From Albimonas sp041685625 (GTDB lineage: Bacteria; Pseudomonadota; Alphaproteobacteria; Rhodobacterales; Rhodobacteraceae): a stretch of DNA of 64,000 nucleotides. The position numbers were made by a program, and so were the translations under genes. The DNA lies in NCBI GenBank assembly GCA_041685625.1, contig JAWLFJ010000005.1, positions 1 through 64,000 of the forward strand. Direction: 5' to 3'. Numbering within the stretch: position 1 is the stretch's first letter; each line of letters opens with the position of its first letter. Shown here piece by piece: positions 34,235-42,703 of this stretch. The notes beneath the pieces were generated by a model that saw only the letters and a program-made list of their open reading frames with translations, ran no database searches and had not been told where the DNA came from.

Positions 34235-35181
34235 CCCTGCAGCGCCTCCCACATCTCCCGGTCACGCTCGGCGGTCCAGATCCGCGGCGTGTCGAGGCCG
34301 AGCGCCTCGTCGTAGGCCCGTGCCACGTTGAAGGGCAGGCAGTGCTCGTAGATCGCGAAGTCGCCGTATTTCGGATCGCAGCGCTCGCGGCACGCGGCTA
34401 AGGCCTCCTTCAGCGTGCCGCCCCGCGCCGCGACGCGCTGCACGCTGGTGAAGGTGTCCTTCAGGAAGGCCGCCGTCGAGTCGAGCGCCGCCTCCACCGC
34501 CTCGCGCCCGACCAGCGCGTCCCCGCGCCCGGGGGCGATCGCGTCCAGCTCGAAATGCCGGATCCGCTCCAACGTCCCCGCCCAGTCGTGGAAATGCGCG
34601 TCGCCGCAGTAGCAGGCCGACTTCCACTCCACGAGGTCGCCGGTGAACATCACGTTCTGGTCCGGCACCCAGGCGACGATGTCGCCCGCCGTGTGCCCGC
34701 GGCCGAGCTGCATCAGATCGACGCGGCGCCTGCCCATCCAGACCGTCATCGCGCCCTTGAAGGTCTGCGTCGGCCAGGTCAGCCCCGGAATGCTCTCATG
34801 CCCTTGGAAGAGACGCGGGAACCGGGCGAACTCGCTGTCCCAGTCCTCCTTGCCGCGCTCGACCACCATCGCCCGCGCATCCGCCGACATGATGGTCTCC
34901 GAGGCGCCGTAGGCGCTCGCCCCCAGCACCCGCACCGCGTGATAATGCGACAGCACCAGATGCTTGATCGGCTTGTCGGTGACCGAGCGCACCCGGTCGA
35001 TCACCTTCTCGGCGAGGCGCGGCGTCGCCTGCGCCTCGATCACCATCACCGAATCCTCGCCGACGATCACCCCGGAGTTCGGGTCGCCCTCGGCCGTGAA
35101 GGCCCAGAGCCCGTCACCGACCTCGGTGAAGCTGATCTCCTTCTCGGCCATGTCGCCGGCCGACGCGAACTGCTTCGCCAT
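34231..35181 (-). CDS. Metallo-beta-lactamase-fold hydrolase with altered metal motif
   Basis: A 316-residue MBL-fold protein. The core line HLVLSHYHAVRVLGA has the first two His residues (79, 81) but Arg84 takes the place expected for the Asp-His of canonical HxHxDH, so the second metal site is probably lost. Later ligands remain (GHTAGDIVAW and FTGDLVEW). It lies 3 bp after fahA and inside the homogentisate operon. Related sequences are found in similar operons in Rhodobacterales; its substrate is not known. It could hydrolyse a thioester or lactone on this route, but that is inference. Confidence 0.85.
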   Translation of the reverse strand: MAKQFASAGDMAEKEISFTEVGDGLWAFTAEGDPNSGVIVGEDSVMVIEAQATPRLAEKVIDRVRSVTDKPIKHLVLSHYHAVRVLGASAYGASETIMSADARAMVVERGKEDWDSEFARFPRLFQGHESIPGLTWPTQTFKGAMTVWMGRRRVDLMQLGRGHTAGDIVAWVPDQNVMFTGDLVEWKSACYCGDAHFHDWAGTLERIRHFELDAIAPGRGDALVGREAVEAALDSTAAFLKDTFTSVQRVAARGGTLKEALAACRERCDPKYGDFAIYEHCLPFNVARAYDEALGLDTPRIWTAERDREMWEALQG

Positions 35182-35183
35182 GC

Positions 35184-36461
35184 TCAATCCTCCCTCGCGG
35201 GCAGGATGCGCCCCGCGCATTCGCCGAACCCGATCCTGTACCCGTCGCCTTGCGCCCAGCCCGCCAGCGTCACGCGGTCCCCGTCCTCGAGGAAGCTCCG
35301 CGTCACGCCGCCGCCGAGATCCAGCGGCTCCCGGCCGCCCCAGCTCGCCTCCAGCATCGAGCCCCAGCTCCCCTTCTCCGCCCCGCTCACCGTGCCGGAG
35401 CCGAGCAGATCCCCGGTGCGCATGGCGCAGCCGGAGGCGGTGTGGTGCGCCAGCTGCTGCGCGGGCGAGAAATACATCTCCCGCCAGTTCGTCCGGCAGA
35501 CCCGCGCCTCCTGCCCCTCGGCCTCCAGCCGCGCCTCGAGCGCGACGTCGAAGAGCCCGGGCTCGGCCTGCTCGAGATAGGGCAGCAAAGGAACCTCCCG
35601 CTCGGGCGCCGGGGCGCGAAACGGCGCCAGCGCCTCCGCCGGCACCACCCAAGCGCCGATCGTGGTCGCGAACACCTTGGCCTGGAACGGGCCGAGCGGC
35701 TGCGCCTCCCAGCCCTGGATGTCCCGCGCCGACCAGTCGTTGAGCAGAACGTAGCCGAAGATCGCGCGCTCCGCCTCCGCGACGCTCAGCCGCCGTCCCA
35801 TCTCCGAGGGCAGCCCGACGACCGTCCCCATCTCCAGCTCGAAGTCGAGCCGCCTGGACGCCCCGAAATGCGGCGCCTCGGCCCCCTTCGGCTTCAGCTG
35901 ACCGCAGGGCCGCACGACGTCGGTCCCCGAGACCACCACGGTCGAGGCCCGGCCGTTGTAGCCGATCGGCATGTGCAGCCAGTTCGGCGGAAGGGGATTT
36001 TCAGGCCCGCGCAGCATGGTGCCGGCGTTCACCGCATGCTGCTTTCCCGAATAGAAGTCCGTGAACTCCGTCACATGAAACGGCAGATGGCTCCGCGCCT
36101 CGGTGAGCGGGATCAGCGCGCGCGAGGCGAGCCCCGCATCCGCCCTGAGGGCCGGATCGCCCTCCTCCGCCAGCAACGCCGTCAGCCGCCGGCGCACCGC
36201 GGCCCAGGCCTCCGGTCCGAGCGCCATGAGGTCGTTGAGATGCGGCGCGCCGAAGATGCCGAGCGTCGTGTCCGCGCTCTCCGGCAGGCGCAGCAGCCCG
36301 GCCCGCTCCAGCGCCTCCAGATCCAGCGCGAAGCCGCCGATGGCGACCGCGCAGCGCGGATCCTCGCCGGGTCGCGAGATCACCCCGTAGGGCAGGTTCT
36401 GCAGCGGAAAACCGCCCTCCGGGTCGTCCGACCCCGTCACCCAGCTTCGCGCCGGCGCCAT
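35184..36461 (-). CDS. fahA: Fumarylacetoacetase
   Basis: A 425-residue enzyme that hydrolyses fumarylacetoacetate to fumarate and acetoacetate, the last step of homogentisate breakdown. Family features: the N-terminal FPLQNLPYGVISRP, FTDFYSGKQHAVNAGTMLRG near residues 130-150, the metal region around LLNDWSARDIQGWEAQPLGP and the C-terminal GDLLGSGTVSG. Length fits. Located between homogentisate dioxygenase and the MBL-fold gene. No maleylacetoacetate isomerase gene is seen in the operon. Confidence 0.97.
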   Translation of the reverse strand: MAPARSWVTGSDDPEGGFPLQNLPYGVISRPGEDPRCAVAIGGFALDLEALERAGLLRLPESADTTLGIFGAPHLNDLMALGPEAWAAVRRRLTALLAEEGDPALRADAGLASRALIPLTEARSHLPFHVTEFTDFYSGKQHAVNAGTMLRGPENPLPPNWLHMPIGYNGRASTVVVSGTDVVRPCGQLKPKGAEAPHFGASRRLDFELEMGTVVGLPSEMGRRLSVAEAERAIFGYVLLNDWSARDIQGWEAQPLGPFQAKVFATTIGAWVVPAEALAPFRAPAPEREVPLLPYLEQAEPGLFDVALEARLEAEGQEARVCRTNWREMYFSPAQQLAHHTASGCAMRTGDLLGSGTVSGAEKGSWGSMLEASWGGREPLDLGGGVTRSFLEDGDRVTLAGWAQGDGYRIGFGECAGRILPARED

Positions 36462-36485
36462 CCGCGTTCCTCCCCCGTCGCGTCC

Positions 36486-36662
36486 TCAATCCGCGTCGCC
36501 GCCCGGGCCGCCCTCGCGGTCGTGCGGATCGCTGCGCCACGCCCCCGGGCCGGAACCGTCGCCATGCGGCCGCCGTCGGCCGCCCCGCGGAACCGCGCGG
36601 CGCCAGAGCAGCACGCCGAGAAACAGCGCGCCCACCAGAACCGGCGGCCACCATTCGGTCAT
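36486..36662 (-). CDS. Small membrane-anchored protein (58 aa) between hmgA and fahA
   Basis: A 58-residue protein, MTEWWPPVLVGALFLGVLLW then a basic and Gly/Asp-rich tail. One membrane helix (residues about 6-20). It lies 13 bp after the hmgA stop and 24 bp before the fahA start, so it fills the gap in the operon. No family recognised. The Trp-rich N-terminus and single helix make it plausible as a real small protein; confidence is limited by length. Confidence 0.55.
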   Translation of the reverse strand: MTEWWPPVLVGALFLGVLLWRRAVPRGGRRRPHGDGSGPGAWRSDPHDREGGPGGDAD

Positions 36663-36675
36663 CAGCGGCGCGGGC

Positions 36676-38034
36676 TCACTTCAGCCCCGGCGTGCCGTCG
36701 AACTTCTTCTCCAGCCCCGCCCAGCAGTCGACGTAGTCGTCCTGCATCGGCGCCTCGTGCGCCGCGAAATGCGTCAGGTGCTGCGGGAAGCGCGTCTCGA
36801 ACATGAAGGCCATCGTGTCCTCCAGCTTCACCGGCTCGAGCTCGACCGTCGAGGCCTTCTCGAACGCCTCCGCATCCGGCCCGTGCGGCAGCATCATGTT
36901 GTGAAGGCTCATGCCCCCCGGCACGAAGCCCTGAGGCTTCGCGTCGTACTCGCCGGTCACGTTGCCCATGAATTCGGACATGATGTTCTTGTGGTACCAG
37001 GGCGGGCGGAAGGTGTCCTCCGCCGTCAGCCAGCGCGGCGGGAAGATCACGAAGTCGATGTTCGCCGTCCCCTCGACGCCGCTCGGCGCAGTCAGCACGG
37101 TGAAGATGCTCGGATCAGGATGGTCGAACAGGATCGCCCCCACCGGAGAATAGGTCCGCAGATCGTACTTGCACGGCGCGTAGTTGCCGTGCCATGCGAC
37201 CACGTCCAGGGGGCTGTGTCCGATCTCGGTGACATGGAACTGCCCGCACCATTTGACGTAGAGCCTTGAGGGCCGCTCGACGTCCTCGTAGGCCGCCACC
37301 GGCGTCTTGAAGTCCCTCGGATTGGCGAGGCAGTTGGCGCCGATCGGTCCGCGGCCCGGCAGATCGAACTTGGCGCCGTAGTTCTCGCAGACGAAGCCCC
37401 GCGCCGGCCCGTCCAAGGGCTTCACCCGGAACACCATCCCCCGCGGCACGATGCAGATCTCGAGCGGGCGCACCTCCATCCGGCCGAGTTCGGTGAAGAC
37501 CTCGAGGCCCCCGGTCTGCGGCACGATCAGGAACTCGCTGTCGGCCGAGTAGAAATACTCGTCCGCCATCGGCGCCGTGCAGAGATAATAGTGGATCGCC
37601 AGTCCGACCTGCGTGTTGACGTCCCCCGCCGTGGTCATCGTGCGCATGCCGGTGAGGAACGTCACCGGCTCGTCCGGAATCGCCACCGGATCCCAGCGAT
37701 ACTGGCCGAGGCTCTGAACATGATCCTCGATGCAGGGCGCCGACCTGAAATACGGCAGCTCCACCCGGCTGAACCGCCCGGTATGCTTCACGCTCGGCCG
37801 GATCCGGTAGCACCAGGTGCGCTCGTTCTGACCGCGCGGCGCGGTGAACGGCGTGCCCGAAAGCTGCTCGGCGTAGAGGCCGTAGTTGACGCGCTGCGGC
37901 GAGTTTTGTCCCTGCGGCAGCGCGCCGGGCAGCGCCTCCGTCTCGAAGTCGTTGCCGAAGCCGGGCATGTACCCGACCGCCGCGTCGCGCAGCGCGGCCT
38001 CGAAGCTGTCGGCGTGCGGGCTCTCGCGGTTCAT
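36676..38034 (-). CDS. hmgA: Homogentisate 1,2-dioxygenase
   Basis: A 452-residue non-haem iron dioxygenase that cleaves the homogentisate ring to maleylacetoacetate. It carries the family lines YMPGFGNDFETEALPGALP, GTPFTAPRGQNERTWCYR, FPPRWLTAEDTFRPPWYHKN and MSEFMGN, with the iron ligands expected in the HN/E/H cluster (PPWYHKNIMSEFMG and SLHNMMLPHGPD). Length matches family members of about 430-450 residues. First gene of the leftward operon; its promoter region carries a MarR-type palindrome. Start at 38034 with a GGGAGGAC ribosome site. Confidence 0.97.
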   Translation of the reverse strand: MNRESPHADSFEAALRDAAVGYMPGFGNDFETEALPGALPQGQNSPQRVNYGLYAEQLSGTPFTAPRGQNERTWCYRIRPSVKHTGRFSRVELPYFRSAPCIEDHVQSLGQYRWDPVAIPDEPVTFLTGMRTMTTAGDVNTQVGLAIHYYLCTAPMADEYFYSADSEFLIVPQTGGLEVFTELGRMEVRPLEICIVPRGMVFRVKPLDGPARGFVCENYGAKFDLPGRGPIGANCLANPRDFKTPVAAYEDVERPSRLYVKWCGQFHVTEIGHSPLDVVAWHGNYAPCKYDLRTYSPVGAILFDHPDPSIFTVLTAPSGVEGTANIDFVIFPPRWLTAEDTFRPPWYHKNIMSEFMGNVTGEYDAKPQGFVPGGMSLHNMMLPHGPDAEAFEKASTVELEPVKLEDTMAFMFETRFPQHLTHFAAHEAPMQDDYVDCWAGLEKKFDGTPGLK

Positions 38035-38075
38035 GGCGTCCTCCCGAGGGGCTTGACGACTCTGCACCGCGACGG

Positions 38076-38090
38076 TTCATTGCGAATGAA
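38076..38090. promoter_or_regulatory. Palindromic MarR-type operator between hmgA and its regulator
   Basis: TTCATTGCGAATGAA: a perfect 6-bp inverted repeat with a 3-bp spacer, directly abutting the ATG of the MarR gene and 42 bp from the hmgA start. A TTGACG box at 38053-38058 (17 bp before the palindrome) could be a -35 element for the rightward gene, and TTGACT (38100-38095, reverse strand) for the leftward one. Binding here would block both promoters. Confidence 0.75.
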
Positions 38091-38612
38091 ATGAAGTCAA
38101 GCGCCGAGACCGCCACCCCGTCCGACGAAGGGCCGGCGACCGCCGGCGACCCCGCGGACGCCGTGCCGCCGCAGGCCGCGCCCGATCTCGGCTTCGATCT
38201 CGACGCCTTCCTGCCCTACCGCCTCGTGCGCCTCGCCGACGCCGTCTCGGCCGAGATCGCCGCGCTCTACGGCGCGCGCTTCGGCCTCACCATCGCCGAA
38301 TGGCGCGTCCTCGCGCATCTCAGCCAGGAGCCCGCCGTCGGCGTGCGGGAGATCCACGCCCGAGTCGCCCTCGACAAGCCGAAGATCACCCGCGCCGCCC
38401 AGCGCCTCGCCGCCGCGGGCCTCGTGACCAAGGCGCCCGGGAGCGACAGGCGGTTGATCTCGCTCACGCTCACGCCCGCGGGCCACGCCCTGATGGCGGA
38501 ACTCGTCCCCCTCGCCCTCGCCGCGGAGGCCGAGGCCCTCGACGCCCTCACCCCGGACGAGGCCGCGACCTTCCGCGGCCTCGTCGAGAAGCTGTTCGCG
38601 GCGCGCGCCTGA
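38091..38612 (+). CDS. MarR family transcriptional regulator (likely HmgR-type)
   Basis: A 173-residue winged-helix regulator. After a disordered 35-residue N-terminus, the MarR fold runs through LPYRLVRLADAVSAEIAALYG, FGLTIAEWRVLAHLSQEP, the recognition helix KPKITRAAQRLAAAGLV and the wing SDRRLISLTLTP. It is divergent from hmgA and very probably represses it, with an aromatic acid such as homogentisate as inducer. The ATG sits immediately after the operator without a ribosome site, so the mRNA may be leaderless; a GTG at 38162 (VPPQAAP) is an alternative start. Its stop codon touches that of the convergent wrbA gene (TGATCA). Confidence 0.9.
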   Translation: MKSSAETATPSDEGPATAGDPADAVPPQAAPDLGFDLDAFLPYRLVRLADAVSAEIAALYGARFGLTIAEWRVLAHLSQEPAVGVREIHARVALDKPKITRAAQRLAAAGLVTKAPGSDRRLISLTLTPAGHALMAELVPLALAAEAEALDALTPDEAATFRGLVEKLFAARA

Positions 38613-39209
38613 TCAGGCGGCGAGCTTGCCGGCGATCTTGGCGACATGCGCGCCCTGCCCGCGCGCGATGGCGAGTTCGGTCTCGGAGGGCCAGCGCGAG
38701 CCGTCGGGCGCCGCCAGCATCCCCGCGCCGTAGGGACCGCCGCCCCGCGCCTCGGAGATGTCGGTCAGCTCCGGGATCGAATAGGGCGCGCCCACGATCA
38801 CCATGCCGTGATGCATCAGCGTGAACTGCGTGGCGATCAGCGTGGTCTCGTTGCCGCCACCGGTGGCGGTCGAGGTGAAGACCGAGCCGACCTTGCCGAT
38901 CAGCGCGCCGTTCATCCAGTGCTTGCCGGTCTGGTCCCAGAACGTCCGCATCTGGCCGGCCATGTTGCCGAAGCGCGTCGGCGTGCCGATCACGAGGGCG
39001 TCGTAGTCCGGCAGCTCGTCCACCGAGGCGTCAGGATGCGGCGCGTCGGTCACGGCGCCCATCGCGTCGAGCTGCTCGCGCGACATCGTCTCCGGCGCGC
39101 GCTTGACGACGGCCTCGGCGCCGCCCTCGCGCAGCCCCTCGGCCATCGCCTCGGCCATCTTCGCGACGTGCCCGTACATCGAATAGTAAAGCACCAGCGC
39201 CTTGGTCAT
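38613..39209 (-). CDS. wrbA: NAD(P)H:quinone oxidoreductase, WrbA type
   Basis: A 198-residue flavodoxin-fold FMN enzyme that reduces quinones by two electrons. Features: YYSMYGHVAKMAEAMAEG at the FMN phosphate site, GTPTRFGNMAGQMRTFWDQT, and the diagnostic STATGGGNETTL loop. Length and ending are normal. It ends back-to-back with the marR-type gene. Quinone detoxification fits its position beside aromatic catabolism, where homogentisate can oxidise to benzoquinone acetate. Confidence 0.95.
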   Translation of the reverse strand: MTKALVLYYSMYGHVAKMAEAMAEGLREGGAEAVVKRAPETMSREQLDAMGAVTDAPHPDASVDELPDYDALVIGTPTRFGNMAGQMRTFWDQTGKHWMNGALIGKVGSVFTSTATGGGNETTLIATQFTLMHHGMVIVGAPYSIPELTDISEARGGGPYGAGMLAAPDGSRWPSETELAIARGQGAHVAKIAGKLAA

Positions 39210-39418
39210 CGCAGTCTCCTTCCCTGCCGATCGGGGGCCGCGCGACGCGGCCGACCCCGTTTCAGGTGTGGATGCCGATGCGCGAGACAATCCGGCCGAT
39301 CGGAAACGGGTCTTCCGAGCCCCGCGGCGGACCGCCGGACCGCGGCCCGGCGGCTTGACGTCGCGCGCGCCGCCCCGCATGGCTTGCGCCGATCCCGAAG
39401 CCAACAGGCGGAGCCCCC

Positions 39419-40033
39419 ATGTATACGGTCGTCGGTCACCCCCGCTCGCGCGCCATGCGCCTGATCTGGATGCTCGAGGAGCTCGGCCAGCCCTACGAGA
39501 TCGAGCCTGCCGCCCCCCAGTCGGAGCGCGCCCGGGCCCTCAACCCCCTCGGCAAGATCCCCGCGCTGGTGGTCGACGGCGAGGCGCTGATCGACAGCTC
39601 CGCGATCCTCCAGTTCCTCGCGGACCGACACGCCGCGCTCACCTTCCCCGCCGGCTCGATCGAGCGGGCGCGCCAGGACGCGCATCTCCACTTCGCGCTC
39701 GACGAGATCGAGGGCGCGCTCTGGACCGCCGCCAAGCACCTGAAGATCCTGCCGGAGGATCGCCGCGTCCCCGCCGTCGCCCCGGCCTGCAAGCAGGAGT
39801 TCGACATCGCCATGAGCCGCCTCGCCGACCGCATCGGCGACGGGCCCTGGCTGATGGGCGAGGCCTTCACCGTGCCCGACATCCTGGTCGGCCACTGCCT
39901 GACCTGGGGCGAGAAGGCGATGGGCTGGCCCCTTCCGCCGGGCGACGTCACCGACTACGCGGCGCGCCTGCGCGCCCGGCCCGCCTTCCTCCGCGCCGGA
40001 GAGCGCGCGACGGAGGCCGCGGCGGCGGCCTGA
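39419..40033 (+). CDS. Glutathione S-transferase family protein
   Basis: A 204-residue GST. The thioredoxin-fold N-terminal domain shows YTVVGHPRSRAMRLIWMLEEL, the cis-Pro line LGKIPALVVDG and the glutathione-binding DSSAILQFLADRH. The all-helical C-terminal half contains WLMGEAFTVPDILVGHCLTWG, the N-capping helix region of GSTs. It is not clearly the maleylacetoacetate isomerase: the MaiA-type SSxxxRVR motif is missing (SRAMRLIW instead). Given its location it could still serve the homogentisate route, but this is uncertain. Confidence 0.9.
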   Translation: MYTVVGHPRSRAMRLIWMLEELGQPYEIEPAAPQSERARALNPLGKIPALVVDGEALIDSSAILQFLADRHAALTFPAGSIERARQDAHLHFALDEIEGALWTAAKHLKILPEDRRVPAVAPACKQEFDIAMSRLADRIGDGPWLMGEAFTVPDILVGHCLTWGEKAMGWPLPPGDVTDYAARLRARPAFLRAGERATEAAAAA

Positions 40034-40395
40034 CCCGGCCGCCCGCGCTCCGCGACCACAGGTCGTCGCCGGCCGGTCGCGAAAGGCGCGGGTACGGCCG
40101 TCCCGGCGCCTTGCCGCGGCGACACGCGGCGCCACCTTCGCCCGGAGCCCGCAGTCCTCCGGACGACGGGCACGGCCGGAGGGGGGACGGCGTCCAACCC
40201 CGTCCCCCCGTTCGTCGGCGGCGCCGCCTGGCGACCGCATGGACGGCCTTAAACGCAATCCGGAATTCGGGAGCTCGAGCGGTTTCGCACGCTCGAGGCC
40301 GCGGACCGAAGTCTCGGACCCGCCGCCGGCCTCCCGCATCCCGGCCGTCGATCGTGGCGGCGGGGCGCGGGACCCCCGGCACCCGCCCTACCGAC
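40034..40395. other. 362-bp intergenic region, no gene seen
   Basis: Between convergent ends of the GST gene and the molybdoenzyme gene. Open frames on both strands are Arg/Gly/Pro-only and have no domain. No hairpin strong enough to call as a terminator. Confidence 0.45.
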
Positions 40396-42627
40396 TCAGG
40401 CCGGTGTGACCTCGACCCGCGCGGTGTGCGCGCTCGTGCCCTGACCGAGGCGCGAGGTGCCGCTATCCTCGGTGAGGGCGTTCGGATTGCCTTGGCGCTC
40501 CGTCCCGTCGTCGGCCGGATCGAACCAGGCGCCGGTCGGCAACGCCACCACCCCCCGCGCCATCCCGGCATCGAGACGGGCGCGGGCGAGGCAGGCGCCG
40601 CGGACGTTCGACACCCGCACGCGTGCGCCCTCTACGACGCCGCGGGCCGCCGCGTCGTCTGGGTGGATCGAAAGGCTCGCGGGCCGCGCCCCCTCGCCGT
40701 CCGCCAGCGCGCATTCCAGCTGGCTGTGCAGCTTGTCCGCCGGCTGGGGCGAGACCAGCGCCAGCGGCGCCGCGGGATCGGCGGCGGGCGGGAACCAGGT
40801 CGGATGGCCCGGGCAGTCGTCGTAGCCGAAGCCGGCGACCGTCTCGGAGAATATCTCGAGCCGGCCGGATGGCGTGCCGAGCGGCGCGCCCTCGGGATCG
40901 GCCCGGAACGTCTCGAAGGCCGTCCGCTCGAACGCCTCGCCCTCGATCGGGAGTTCCACCCAGTTGCGCTCGCGCAGCGCGTCGAGCGTCGGGACTTCGA
41001 CGCCGGCCTCGGCGCAGCCCTGCCGGAAGCGGTCGTAGAGATGGCGCAGCCAGCCCTCGGCGTCGCGCCCCTCGGTGAAGGCCTCGGCGCAGCCTAGGCG
41101 CGCGGCGAGGCCGGCGAACACGTCGTAGTCGTCCCGCGCCTCGCCCACCGGCTCGATCATCTTCGGCATGTGGAAGAGGAAGGGGTCAGAGAAGGTCCGC
41201 CCGACGTCCTCGCGCTCGTAGGGGGTGGTGGCCGGAAAGACGATGTCGGCCCGCTTGGCCGTCGCCGTCCACCAGGGCTCGTGCACGATGACGGTGTCGG
41301 GCCTGCGGAACGCGGTCTCGAGGCGGTTCAGGTCCTGATGATGATGGAACGGGTTGCCGCCGCACCAATAGACCAGCCTGACGTCCGGATAGCGCCGCCG
41401 CCGCCCGTCGAAGTCGTATTCGGCGCCGGGGTTCAGCAGCATGTCCGCCACCCGCGCCACGGGTATCACCTCGCGGACGGCGTTCTGCCCCTGCGGCATG
41501 GCGAGCCCGCCGAGCCGCTTCACCGGCACGCCGACGCCCCCGATGGCGCCGTAGCCGTAGCCGATTCCGCCGCCCGGCAGCCCGATCTGGCCCAGCATCG
41601 CCGCCAGCGTCAGGCTCATCCAGTAGGGCTGCTCGCCGTGCCGCTGGCGCTGCAGCGACCAGGCGACGGAGATGAAGGTCCGCGTCTCCGCCATCCGCCG
41701 GGCGAGCGCCCGGATCTCGCCGGCGTCGACGCCGCAGATCGCCTCGGCCCACTCCGGGGACTTGGCGATCCCGTCGGTCTCGCCGGCGAGATAGGGCAGG
41801 AAGCGCTCGAAGCCGGTCGTGCAGCGGGCGAGGAAGTCCCGGTCCGTCAGGCCCGCCTCCTCCAGCGCGAAGGCGAGGCCCATCATCAGCGCGACGTCCG
41901 TGCCCGGCGGGATCGCCCACCAGTCCGACCCCGCCCAGGCGTCGTCGCGCCGCGGCGAGACGTTCACCATCGCCGCCCCGCGCGCCGCCAGAGCCTCGAG
42001 CCAGGGGCCGACCGAGTGCCGCGTCACGCCGCCCATCGAGACCTGCGCGTTCTTGCGCCCGATGCCGCCGAACATCACCAGCGTCTCGGTCTCCCGCGCG
42101 ATCCGGCTCCAGGAGGTCTGCTCGCCGTAGCTGAACTGCAGGAAGTTCATGCCGATCAGATGCGGCATGATCGCCTGCGCGCAGCCGGTCGAGTAGCTGC
42201 CGAACGAGGCGACGTAGCCGCCGGCGCAGTTGAGGAAGCGGTGCACCTGACTCTGCGCGTGGTGGATCCGCCCGGCGCTGCCCCAGCCGTAGGAGCCGCC
42301 GTAGATCGCGCCGTTGCCGTGCTCGCGCCGCACCCGGTCGATCTCCTCGGCGGCGAGGTCCAGCGCCTCGTCCCAGGGGAGTTCGACGAAGCCGTCGGCG
42401 CCGCGGCGGTCACGCGCCCGGTCCGGTCCGCCCTCGAGCCAGCCGCGCCGGACCGAAGGCCGGGCCACCCGGCTCGGATGATGCACCGCCGCCGGCACCG
42501 CGCGGCAGATGTCCGAGGGGTCCGGGTCCAGCTCGAAGGGTTCGGCGGAGACGAGGCGGCCGTCCTCGGCCGCAAGTCGGAAGGCGCCCCAGTGGCTGGT
42601 GGTCACCCGCTCGATCCGCTCGCCCAT
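40396..42627 (-). CDS. Molybdopterin (bis-MGD) oxidoreductase of the BisC/DMSO-reductase family
   Basis: A 743-residue molybdoenzyme of the BisC/TorA/DorA branch: no N-terminal Fe-S cysteine motif, and the start MGERIERVTTSHWGAFRL goes straight into the catalytic domain. Hallmarks are YGGSYGWGSAGRIHHAQSQVHRF, the Mo-ligand Ser region VASFGSYSTGCAQAIMPHLIG, and the terminal MGD-binding domain. There is no Tat signal, so a cytosolic biotin-sulfoxide or methionine-sulfoxide-type reductase is more likely than a periplasmic DMSO/TMAO reductase. No redox partner gene is adjacent. Strong ribosome site CGAGGAGGGATC before the chosen ATG. Confidence 0.9.
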   Translation of the reverse strand: MGERIERVTTSHWGAFRLAAEDGRLVSAEPFELDPDPSDICRAVPAAVHHPSRVARPSVRRGWLEGGPDRARDRRGADGFVELPWDEALDLAAEEIDRVRREHGNGAIYGGSYGWGSAGRIHHAQSQVHRFLNCAGGYVASFGSYSTGCAQAIMPHLIGMNFLQFSYGEQTSWSRIARETETLVMFGGIGRKNAQVSMGGVTRHSVGPWLEALAARGAAMVNVSPRRDDAWAGSDWWAIPPGTDVALMMGLAFALEEAGLTDRDFLARCTTGFERFLPYLAGETDGIAKSPEWAEAICGVDAGEIRALARRMAETRTFISVAWSLQRQRHGEQPYWMSLTLAAMLGQIGLPGGGIGYGYGAIGGVGVPVKRLGGLAMPQGQNAVREVIPVARVADMLLNPGAEYDFDGRRRRYPDVRLVYWCGGNPFHHHQDLNRLETAFRRPDTVIVHEPWWTATAKRADIVFPATTPYEREDVGRTFSDPFLFHMPKMIEPVGEARDDYDVFAGLAARLGCAEAFTEGRDAEGWLRHLYDRFRQGCAEAGVEVPTLDALRERNWVELPIEGEAFERTAFETFRADPEGAPLGTPSGRLEIFSETVAGFGYDDCPGHPTWFPPAADPAAPLALVSPQPADKLHSQLECALADGEGARPASLSIHPDDAAARGVVEGARVRVSNVRGACLARARLDAGMARGVVALPTGAWFDPADDGTERQGNPNALTEDSGTSRLGQGTSAHTARVEVTPA

Positions 42628-42703
42628 GATCCCTCCTCGGTCGCGTTTCGCGTCGGGGGCGAAGGAACACCGCCCCGCGCCCGCGCGCAAGCGGGTCCGG
42701 ACC

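Noticed and set aside
39419..40033. Maleylacetoacetate isomerase (MaiA)
   Set aside because: The sequence around the expected SSxxxRVR site reads SRAMRLIW and the gene is not in the hmgA operon; called only as a GST.
40396..42627. Periplasmic DMSO/TMAO reductase (DorA/TorA)
   Set aside because: No Tat signal at the supported start and no DorC/TorC-type cytochrome nearby; a cytosolic BisC-like role is more likely.
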